From: a virus
Length of the DNA stretch: 56,366 nucleotides
IMG/VR virus record: IMGVR_UViG_3300028920_000081
Coordinates: 1-56,366 of that record
Direction: 5' to 3' (one strand)
Positions 50,729 through 56,366 of the stretch are shown piece by piece; positions within the stretch are counted from its first letter, which is position 1; the number at the start of each line of letters is the position of its first letter. The notes below the pieces were generated by a model that searched no databases, was not told the DNA's origin, and worked only from the letters and a program-made list of their open reading frames with translations. Both the position numbers and the translations under genes were made by a program.

Positions 50729-51173
50729 AACAAAATTTCATTTGGACATTTTGAAGCATCAAAAACTCTTAGGCGTAACAGCTTATAATTTGGATTCCAT
50801 AGAAAGAAAAGATGAAGATTTCAATAAACTCTTGTCCAAAATTGTTGGACAAGGAGAGGATTTAGCCATTGCAAGGTCTGGTTTTAAATGTGAAAATCCT
50901 AATTGTTTTGAAACAAAAAATCTTCAAATCCATCATTTAATTATGAGAAAAACAAAAGAAATAATACCTCCAAATATTTATTTATCTCAAAGAAATTATT
51001 TTGCAAACATGGTAATTTTATGTGCTACATGCCATAAAAAGATTCACAAGATTACTGAAGGGAAGAACAATAAAGATTTAGTTCTTTCAGATGAGAGGAA
51101 AGATAAAATAATTAAAAAATATTACAAAAAAGTCGATATACCCGGCGAAACGACGGCTAACGCCGTTTTATAA
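50715..51173 (+). CDS. HNH endonuclease
   Basis: This encodes 152 residues. CENPNCFETKNLQIHHLIMR followed by NMVILCATCHKKIH contains the ribbon cysteines, the HH of the motif, the central N and final H. It may be a homing, packaging or host-degrading nuclease. It sits before the tRNA cluster. Confidence 0.85.
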   Translation: MKLNKTKFHLDILKHQKLLGVTAYNLDSIERKDEDFNKLLSKIVGQGEDLAIARSGFKCENPNCFETKNLQIHHLIMRKTKEIIPPNIYLSQRNYFANMVILCATCHKKIHKITEGKNNKDLVLSDERKDKIIKKYYKKVDIPGETTANAVL

Positions 51174-51388
51174 TGTTTGAAGATGCTAAAACAAGAGTTG
51201 TTAAAGCTAAAGATGAGATTCAAGCGTATAAATTTCACAATAAAGGACATGAAGTTAAAATACCTAAATCAGTAAAGCAGGGTAAAGGAAAATGGATCAA
51301 AGATACAAAATCATCACAATCACATGGAGTTGAAAAAAAAGTAAAAAATGCAACAAAATATTATACAAAATTTGCAAGAAGAACATAA
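51173..51388 (+). CDS. Small basic protein
   Basis: This encodes 71 residues, Lys-rich throughout with no hydrophobic core of note (KQGKGKWIKDTKSSQSHGV). It probably binds DNA or RNA. ATG overlaps the HNH stop. Confidence 0.55.
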   Translation: MFEDAKTRVVKAKDEIQAYKFHNKGHEVKIPKSVKQGKGKWIKDTKSSQSHGVEKKVKNATKYYTKFARRT

Positions 51389-51533
51389 TCCCCTACATTG
51401 CAGGGCAGAGATGTCCGAGTTTCAAGGTTCTATGGCTTAGTTAAAAGCTAAGTTTTAGCCTGAGTGAACAAAGAGATGTTGGTTGGGGAAAGAAACATTA
51501 CTGAAGTTGTTTGTTTGACCACATCTCAATCAT

Positions 51534-51644
51534 GCTCCAGTAGCATAAAGGCATTGCATCTGCCTTGTAAGGAAGGTTATTCATCTCAGTTTAATACTTC
51601 TTTAAGAAAGCAGAAGGTTGCAGGTTCGACTCCTGTCTGGAGCT
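51534..51644 (+). tRNA. tRNA-Thr (TGT) with intron
   Basis: Acceptor GCTCCAG/CTGGAGC, D arm 51543-51557, anticodon stem TCTGC/GCAGA and T arm GCAGG-TTCGACT-CCTGT are all present. The anticodon TGT is at 51566-51568. A 39-nt intron (about 51570-51608) sits after position 37, the canonical place for archaeal bulge-helix-bulge introns. It would read ACA codons, common in this genome. Confidence 0.85.
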
Positions 51645-51646
51645 TT

Positions 51647-51701
51647 TGGCCATAGCATAATACTAGTTATGGTGTTGGTGCGTTCGATTCGCACATGGTT
51701 A
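51647..51701 (+). tRNA. tRNA-like stub (T arm and acceptor only; likely non-functional or atypical)
   Basis: TGGCCAT/ATGGTTA form a 7-bp acceptor and GTGCG-TTCGATT-CGCAC a perfect T arm. Only 24 bases lie between them, where 42 or so are needed for D and anticodon arms; they fold as CATAA-TACTAG-TTATG. It could be a deletion relic, a tRNA-like decoy or part of a split tRNA. Confidence 0.45.
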
Positions 51702-51769
51702 AAGGACAACTGGAAAGACAGCTTTATTCCGGAGTTCTCCCTTCCGGTAAAATAAATAAGGGGGACCAA

Positions 51770-51914
51770 TGCTCGGTAGTCTAATGGTAGGATATGAGAC
51801 TCATGCAGCCACGCTTGATAACTAAGTTTGAAACCATTGAAAAATTCTCCTTTTGAAGTGTGTTTCTGTGGCTGGAGAAATCTCAAGATGGAGGTTCAAA
51901 TCCTCCCTGAGCAA
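51770..51914 (+). tRNA. tRNA with CAT anticodon (Met or Ile2) and 74-nt intron
   Basis: Acceptor TGCTCGG/CTGAGCA, D arm GTCT-AATGGTA-GGAT, anticodon stem TGAGA/TCTCA and T arm GGAGG-TTCAAAT-CCTCC are complete. Anticodon CAT is at 51802-51804 and the intron about 51806-51879, with its own stem CAGCCAC/GTGGCTG. An Ile2 (AUA-reading) identity fits the many ATA codons, but elongator Met cannot be excluded. Confidence 0.85.
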
Positions 51915-51969
51915 TTAAATAAGACAAAAATTAAATAAGGGAATAAGGCATTTAACAATAACCCAAACC

Positions 51970-51977
51970 TTTAAATA
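51970..51977 (+). promoter_or_regulatory. TATA box with downstream dyad
   Basis: TTTAAATA lies about 34 nt before the ATG at 52007. The dyad TATAAT-TG-ATTATA (51983-51996) lies between and resembles the operator at 50391. Confidence 0.55.
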
Positions 51978-52006
51978 GTTTATATAATTGATTATACAAA
52001 GATAAA

Positions 52007-52156
52007 ATGACAAATATAGAATTAAAAGATAACTTCGCATTGATTGCATGTGATCCTCCATTAAATAAAGAATCTAAACTATTCTGGTTAGCTGTTGCTT
52101 CTGCATTATTTTTGTTATCCGGTATTGGAGTATTCTTATACATATTCCTAAGATGA
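52007..52156 (+). CDS. Small membrane protein
   Basis: This encodes 49 residues: a soluble start then a C-terminal hydrophobic anchor (LFWLAVASALFLLSGIGVFL). The stop overlaps the ligase ATG. Function unknown. Confidence 0.55.
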   Translation: MTNIELKDNFALIACDPPLNKESKLFWLAVASALFLLSGIGVFLYIFLR

Positions 52157-52752
52157 AAATAAAAGATATGCCTAAACTTGAATGTCCTTTTGTTAGAAAG
52201 GAAGTTAATGGAAAATATATTGTAATAAATGAAGTTAATCCTGGATATGAATGGGTATTTGAAGATGAAAGTGTTATGGCAATAGAAAAACTTCATGGAA
52301 CTAATGTTAGTATTTTAATTCAAGAGGGAACTGTTACTGCTGTTTTTAATAGAACAGAGAGAATACCATTTATTAATAAAGGTAAGAAGTGGATAATTGA
52401 AGGTTTACTTAATTCTAAAGAAAGAGGATATTTAGAGTTTTTAAGTGATGGCCAACATTTTGGTGAATTAATTGGACCTAAAGTAAATGGAAATCCGTAT
52501 AAGTTAGATGAACATTTATGGATTCCTTTTGAAACATTTTGCCAAAAACATTTAAAATATAAATCATGGGGGAAATATCCTAAAGATTTTCAAACAATTA
52601 GTAATTGGTTTAAAGAATTACTTCCTCTATATACTTCTATGAAAGGAGATAGAAATGGATTTGTAGAAGGAATAGTATTTACTCACCCAGATGGAAGAAT
52701 GGCTAAATTAAGATGTGATATGTTTGATTGGTTTGAAGGGAGGAGGCATTAA
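52153..52752 (+). CDS. RNA-ligase-type nucleotidyltransferase
   Basis: This encodes 199 residues. Motif I is EKLHGTN (45-51, nucleophile K46), motif III FGELIGPKVNGNPY (103-116), motif IV VEGIVF (171-176) and motif V MAKLRC (183-188). These are those of RNA ligase 2/DNA-ligase-fold enzymes. Short length with no C-terminal domain. It might seal RNA nicks (for instance cut tRNAs near by) or DNA ends together with Ku. Confidence 0.85.
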   Translation: MKIKDMPKLECPFVRKEVNGKYIVINEVNPGYEWVFEDESVMAIEKLHGTNVSILIQEGTVTAVFNRTERIPFINKGKKWIIEGLLNSKERGYLEFLSDGQHFGELIGPKVNGNPYKLDEHLWIPFETFCQKHLKYKSWGKYPKDFQTISNWFKELLPLYTSMKGDRNGFVEGIVFTHPDGRMAKLRCDMFDWFEGRRH

Positions 52753-53165
52753 TGAAAAACAAAAAAGCAGAAGAATACAAATTAAAATTTTTAGAAAGCG
52801 AATTAGAAAGAGTAAAACAGAGGTATGAAACTTATTTAAAAGTATTAATAAAATATAAACTTCCAGAAACAGCTTATGCTGCTATAATGTATGATGAATT
52901 ATATCACGATATGTTATTAAAATATATGGAGGATGGTGGAAAGTTTACTGATTTTATATTTGGAAATAATAAAACTCCAATAGATAAAATAAACTCAGAA
53001 ATAAAAAATTATGAAACTCTAATAAAATTAATAATAGGAAAGATAACAATGTTTGATGATAAAACTAAAAGAGAAATAGTAGATGATGCTATAACTTATA
53101 AAAAATTGTGGTTAGAAATTCCAAATCCATTAGGTAAAAAGAAATGCAAACAAAGGAAAAAATGA
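52752..53165 (+). CDS. Hypothetical helical protein
   Basis: This encodes 137 residues. A charged N-terminal helix (about 1-40, VKQRYETYLKVLIKYKLPET) and a mixed C-terminal half with YITF-like stretches. Its end overlaps the next ATG (ATGA). Not recognised. Confidence 0.5.
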   Translation: MKNKKAEEYKLKFLESELERVKQRYETYLKVLIKYKLPETAYAAIMYDELYHDMLLKYMEDGGKFTDFIFGNNKTPIDKINSEIKNYETLIKLIIGKITMFDDKTKREIVDDAITYKKLWLEIPNPLGKKKCKQRKK

Positions 53166-53680
53166 TAGATAAGAAAAAACAAGGAAAAAAGAATAGAGCA
53201 TCAGGAGCTGCTTGGGAAAGGAAAGTAAGAGCAGATTTACAAAGCAAGGGATGGATTGTTTGTAAATGGATGAATAATGTTGAGTTTGAAAATTTTGCAG
53301 AGGTTAATGATGAAGGATTTAAATTTGGAGTTAGAATTCCAAGAACAGGAAAATGCGTTCCAGCTAAAAGAAAATATAATCCATTTAATAGAGCATTAAG
53401 TGTAGGAGTTGGATTTCCTGATTTTATTGCTTACAAATACGCTTATAATCAATCTTGTGGAGGATTTGGAGATGTAATAAATAAATCTCCAGAACTGAGT
53501 GGAAAAATTGAATATTGTATTATTTTTGTAGAATGCAAAACTAATGGTTATTTAGATAAAGAAGAAAAAGAGAAAGCTAGATGGTATTTAGATAACAACT
53601 ATTGCAGTAAGTTCCTTATTGCATCAAAAGTAAAAGAAGGAAGAAAAGTTATAGTTAAGTATAAGGAGTTACAAAAATGA
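53162..53680 (+). CDS. Hjc/VRR-NUC-like PD-(D/E)XK nuclease (resolvase type)
   Basis: This encodes 172 residues from ATG 53162, preferred over an upstream in-frame ATG at 53144. E19 in SGAAWERKVRADL, PD at 86-87 in GFPDFIAYKY and ECK at 124-126 in FVECKTNGY form the nuclease active site. Hjc-like enzymes resolve branched DNA before packaging. The gene at 466 looks like a derived, inactive copy. Confidence 0.75.
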   Translation: MIDKKKQGKKNRASGAAWERKVRADLQSKGWIVCKWMNNVEFENFAEVNDEGFKFGVRIPRTGKCVPAKRKYNPFNRALSVGVGFPDFIAYKYAYNQSCGGFGDVINKSPELSGKIEYCIIFVECKTNGYLDKEEKEKARWYLDNNYCSKFLIASKVKEGRKVIVKYKELQK

Positions 53681-53898
53681 TAACAAATAATAGAGATATA
53701 CTTTATAGATTAGAAGAAATTTATCAAGTAAGAGGAATGGCTGGTTTTGAACATTATTCTAGATATGAATGCTTTAGAGAAGAAACAACTATCTTAGAAG
53801 CTTTAATGCCAATATTAAGAGAAAGAAATTCACAGGCAAGTACAAGAGTATGGAGTTTCACAGATGATTTAGTAAAGGAGGTATTGGAAAGAATATGA
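53677..53898 (+). CDS. Hypothetical protein
   Basis: This encodes 73 residues: LYRLEEIYQVRGMAGFEHYS, a helical middle and a VWSFTDDLVKEVLERI end. The gene starts on the nuclease stop. Not recognised. Confidence 0.5.
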   Translation: MITNNRDILYRLEEIYQVRGMAGFEHYSRYECFREETTILEALMPILRERNSQASTRVWSFTDDLVKEVLERI

Positions 53899-54134
53899 AT
53901 CTACAAGAAGATTGGATTGAAGGAAGACTTTGTGAAAAAGGTTTTTTAAAAGAAACTTTTACTGGAGGAGATTTGAAAAGAGAATTTACATCTAAAGGAC
54001 TTAAGGAAGTAAAAAGACTTCTTGAAACAGATGATGGAGCAAGAGCATTTATGCTTAAATACTTAATTTCTCTGCCAGAAGATCAAAGAAAAGAAACAAT
54101 AAGAAAAATTAAATCACGATTAGGAGGTATTTAA
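53895..54134 (+). CDS. Hypothetical protein
   Basis: This encodes 79 residues; EGRLCEKGFLKETFTGGDLK and a second helical half SLPEDQRKETIRKIKSRL suggest a small winged or helical DNA-binding fold. The next gene begins immediately. Not recognised. Confidence 0.5.
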   Translation: MNLQEDWIEGRLCEKGFLKETFTGGDLKREFTSKGLKEVKRLLETDDGARAFMLKYLISLPEDQRKETIRKIKSRLGGI

Positions 54135-54443
54135 ATGAAAGATATAATTATTTTATTATGTTGTTTAGATATTGCCTTGTTTTTTTTAATATTGGGAATA
54201 TTAAGTTTAACTTCAGAGATTAAATTAATTGGATGGACATTAAAGAAAAAAGAGGAGAAACAAAAAATGAAAGAGGTTGATAAAATAATTGAAATAGTTA
54301 AAGAGGTATTTAATGAATTTGAAGAAGGATATTCAAGTAATCAATGTTGGTGTGGTTGTCATGAAGGTGATATTAATGAATGTTATAAAGGAACTAAAGA
54401 GAATTTTATTAAAGAATTAAGGAAAAAACTGGAGAGGAAATAA
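54135..54443 (+). CDS. Membrane-anchored protein with Cys/His motif
   Basis: This encodes 102 residues. A hydrophobic segment (about 4-25, IIILLCCLDIALFFLILGIL) leads to a charged helix and CWCGCHEGDINEC, a likely metal site. Coupled to neighbours. Confidence 0.5.
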   Translation: MKDIIILLCCLDIALFFLILGILSLTSEIKLIGWTLKKKEEKQKMKEVDKIIEIVKEVFNEFEEGYSSNQCWCGCHEGDINECYKGTKENFIKELRKKLERK

Positions 54444-54634
54444 TGGGAACTTATGGAGTATCTGCACAAGAGTTGGTAGGAGAATTAACAGAGTGTTTAG
54501 ATAATATTGAAGGAGATTTTACAACTCAAGAATTAAGTGAAGCATTAGATTTTTTGAAGGGTTATTGTCCAACAATAGATTCTACTAAAAAACAAGAAAA
54601 GTGGTGGAGAAAAAAATTGGAGGATTTGAAATGA
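54443..54634 (+). CDS. Hypothetical small protein
   Basis: This encodes 63 residues: SAQELVGELTECLDNIEGDF, then an LKGYCPTIDSTKKQE stretch. Its final codons (LEDLK) contain GGAGG, the ribosome site of the next gene. Confidence 0.5.
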   Translation: MGTYGVSAQELVGELTECLDNIEGDFTTQELSEALDFLKGYCPTIDSTKKQEKWWRKKLEDLK

Positions 54635-54897
54635 CATTAAAAGATAACTTTTGGGAGATATTTAATGAAAATGGAGAAGACCAATCTAAAGAAGCAATTT
54701 ATAGAAGAGAGAGTTTAATAAGATTAAGAAATAAAATAAAGAAAGCAGTTGAGGAATTGATTAATTTTCATAAAGATAGAATTGAGGAGTTATCTAAATT
54801 TGAGTGTTTTGCAGGAATAATGTTACAAAAAGAAGAGCATAAGAGTTCATTAAAGAAAATAAACAAAATATTTGGTTTTGAGGAGGAAGAAGAATGA
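54631..54897 (+). CDS. Hypothetical helical protein
   Basis: This encodes 88 residues from ATG 54631 (GGAGG 7 bases upstream, ATGA overlap), rather than 54601. Charged helices with INFHKDRIEELSKFECFAGI; the end is a run of Glu that encodes the next GGAGG. Not recognised. Confidence 0.5.
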   Translation: MTLKDNFWEIFNENGEDQSKEAIYRRESLIRLRNKIKKAVEELINFHKDRIEELSKFECFAGIMLQKEEHKSSLKKINKIFGFEEEEE

Positions 54898-55172
54898 AGC
54901 AAATTTTATATGCTTTTTGTCCATATTGTAAAAGTCCTTTGATTTTGAAAAAAGATTTTAAGGTTTCTGGAAAAACAAAGGCAAGAAGTTTAGAAAAGGC
55001 TTGGTGGAGCTGTAGAAATGATAAATGCCATCACTCATTTCAACATGGTTGGTTCCAAAGATTTAACCAATATGATAAATTTTTAATCCTTAAAGGACAA
55101 GATGTAGTAAGTAGGGTTAGTGAGATAAAGCAGATTGAAATTTATAAATCAGTTTTTGAAAAACAATGGTAG
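54894..55172 (+). CDS. Zinc-ribbon protein
   Basis: This encodes 92 residues. CPYCKSPLILKKD and, later, WWSCRNDKCHHSFQHGWF give a 4-cysteine zinc ribbon with flanking His. Such proteins often assist transcription. GAGGAGG lies before the start. Confidence 0.6.
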   Translation: MKQILYAFCPYCKSPLILKKDFKVSGKTKARSLEKAWWSCRNDKCHHSFQHGWFQRFNQYDKFLILKGQDVVSRVSEIKQIEIYKSVFEKQW

Positions 55173-55453
55173 AAAAAATTATAATAGATCCAGATAAAGA
55201 AGAAGATATAGCAGACGATGTAGCTGAATTAAATAAAGAGATAGAAGATTCTGGAATGTTCCTTAAAGGCCCTGGATATATTTATTCCAAAAAATTAGAT
55301 GCTTATGTTTTTAGAAAAAAGAAAGTATCTTATGCTGGAAGTTCTGGTTGTATTTTCATTCCAAAGGAATTTATAGGTAAACATTTTAGGATAGTACTTA
55401 TGAAATTAAAAGAGGAAGAAGTAAAAAGAGAGGAGGAAGGATTAGATATATGA
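55166..55453 (+). CDS. AbrB/DUF2080-like protein
   Basis: This encodes 95 residues. An acidic start leads to VSYAGSSGCIFIPKEFIGKH followed by FRIVLMKL, the swapped-hairpin pattern of AbrB-type and archaeal DUF2080 proteins (KVxxxGNSxxIxIPKxxxG). Such proteins bind DNA as dimers. Confidence 0.6.
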   Translation: MVEKIIIDPDKEEDIADDVAELNKEIEDSGMFLKGPGYIYSKKLDAYVFRKKKVSYAGSSGCIFIPKEFIGKHFRIVLMKLKEEEVKREEEGLDI

Positions 55454-55617
55454 GTAGAGTAGTATTTTCTGGGGTTATTGAAACAGAAGAATCAGAAGAA
55501 TTAATCTTTGCTGCATTAAAAAAGTGGATGAATGAGAATTTCCAAAAATTCAATATGCAGGTAGCAGGAAAAGAAAAAACATTAAGACATGAAGGAGATA
55601 TGAAAAAGAATGAATAG
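55450..55617 (+). CDS. 55-residue hypothetical protein
   Basis: MSRVVFSGVIETEESEELIF, then a LKKWMNENFQKFNM helix. The start uses GAGGAGG in the previous gene and the end overlaps the next ATG. Not recognised. Confidence 0.5.
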   Translation: MSRVVFSGVIETEESEELIFAALKKWMNENFQKFNMQVAGKEKTLRHEGDMKKNE

Positions 55618-55783
55618 ACATGGATTAAAACAAAAGTTAAAGGAAGCTACAAAGGAACTAAATGGAGGACGTAAACTTAGTTTAAAAAGAACTAATAGTC
55701 TTAAAAGAAGGATACTTATGTATAGAAACTTATTGCAATATAAACACCCTAAGAAAAAGAAAGGGTTTGGGAATAAAAAATGA
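55610..55783 (+). CDS. 57-residue basic protein
   Basis: Strongly basic (LKRTNSLKRRILMYRN and KHPKKKKGFGNKK). It probably binds RNA or DNA. Its TGA overlaps the FkbM ATG. Confidence 0.5.
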   Translation: MNRHGLKQKLKEATKELNGGRKLSLKRTNSLKRRILMYRNLLQYKHPKKKKGFGNKK

Positions 55784-56366
55784 AAAATTTTATAGAAAAA
55801 CTAACGTGGCTGCCATTTCATTTAAATAGAATTATTTCTCATAAAAAATCAATAGTATGTGTAGATGTTGATGGGTTTAAGTTTAAAATGAAATTAATAG
55901 AAGATGATTCTCCCTATTCTTTAACAAGTACTTTAAGAAGTTGTGGAATGAGAGAACCAAGAAATGTTAGAAATTATATCAAATTTATTGATAAAAATGA
56001 TATTGTATTAGATGTAGGAGCAAATGTTGGTTTCTTTACCCTTCTTTCAAGAAATGCTAAGAAGATTATTGCTATTGAACCTATTAAAAGATGTTTAGGA
56101 ATATTAGAAGATAATTTAAAATTAAATAATATAAATAATGTAGAGATTTACAATTTAGCATTAGGAGATGGTAAAGATGTTAATTTTATGGAAGCAGAAT
56201 CATTAAATCAATCTAGAGTTGTTAAAGGTAAAGGTTATAAAGTTAAATCAAAAAAATTAAATTATTTTGTTAAAAAATTTAAAGTAAATATGATTAAAAT
56301 TGATGTTGAGGGTTATGAATATGAGGTATTTAAGAAGGGTATTCCTAAAAGGGTAGATAAGATTAT
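55780..56366 (+). CDS. FkbM-family methyltransferase, N-terminal part (continues at base 1)
   Basis: The frame runs open to the last base. It has IVLDVGANVGFFTLLSRNAK as motif I (about 71-90), IIAIEPIKRC and VNMIKIDVEGYEYEVFKKGI near the end; the DVEG signature is typical of FkbM methyltransferases, which O-methylate sugars and other small molecules. Joined to 1-162 it is about 244 residues. It belongs with the glycan-modifying genes. Confidence 0.88.
   Translation, partial: MKNFIEKLTWLPFHLNRIISHKKSIVCVDVDGFKFKMKLIEDDSPYSLTSTLRSCGMREPRNVRNYIKFIDKNDIVLDVGANVGFFTLLSRNAKKIIAIEPIKRCLGILEDNLKLNNINNVEIYNLALGDGKDVNFMEAESLNQSRVVKGKGYKVKSKKLNYFVKKFKVNMIKIDVEGYEYEVFKKGIPKRVDKI

Noticed and set aside
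51409-51517. Possible third tRNA (type II) with acceptor GAGATGT/ACATCTC
   Set aside because: No TTCRA T loop before the 3' strand, and no placement gives a five-pair anticodon stem with T at position 33. Kept only as a structured region.
51464-51886. Short ORFs on both strands through the tRNA cluster
   Set aside because: They overlap well-folded tRNA genes; coding is unlikely.

Overview
The window looks like one complete, circularly closed genome of an A+T-rich, HK97-type tailed virus of an archaeon. The last 14 bases repeat the first 14, and a FkbM-type methyltransferase gene reads in frame across the join, so the unique length is about 56,352 bp. The archaeal signature comes from several independent signs: TATA-box promoters (TTTAAATA or TTTATAAA) about 25-30 nt before leaderless starts, mixed with GGAGG ribosome sites inside operons; two tRNA genes with introns at the canonical 37/38 position; genes for Alba and Ku-like proteins; and T-run terminators. 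The secreted proteins are rich in N-x-S/T sequons and carry LamG and DUF2341-like domains. From memory this style is common in DPANN archaea (Woesearchaeota or Pacearchaeota type), but that host assignment is inference.

Positions 1-36510 (+) are the virion module in standard order: a nuclease-like protein, large terminase, portal, secreted or LamG proteins, a PC4-like and an OB-like protein, protease with scaffold, major capsid protein, head-tail connectors, tail tube, tail chaperones, a short tape measure, a 2472-residue sequon-rich protein, baseplate hub and a holin-like protein. Genes for glycan building and modification are threaded between the structural genes: an NDP-sugar dehydrogenase-like protein, a PP-loop ATPase, a GT4-type transferase, a polysaccharide deacetylase, four GT-A transferases, a sulfotransferase and several methyltransferases, including the FkbM gene across the join.

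Positions 36544-50355 (-) are a dense, translationally coupled array of mostly small proteins. Recognisable members are a PD-(D/E)XK-like protein, a SWIM zinc-finger protein, Alba, an HTH coiled-coil protein, an OB-fold-like protein, four winged-helix regulators, an AAA+ ATPase, a membrane-anchored transglutaminase-like protein, a Ku-like protein and a GGDEF (diguanylate cyclase-type) protein. No DNA polymerase, primase or integrase was recognised, so replication probably leans on the host.

Positions 50356-56352 (+) start at a divergent promoter region with a palindromic operator. They carry a zinc ribbon, an HNH nuclease, a tRNA cluster (Thr-TGT and a CAT tRNA with introns, plus a tRNA-like stub), an RNA-ligase-type nucleotidyltransferase, a resolvase-like nuclease and a run of small proteins ending in the FkbM gene.

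The most unusual points are the viral Ku, the viral GGDEF protein, the glycan cassette beside signal-peptide-bearing sequon-rich proteins, and a perfect 39-bp promoter/operator repeated in inverse orientation before a winged-helix gene and before the glycan cassette.
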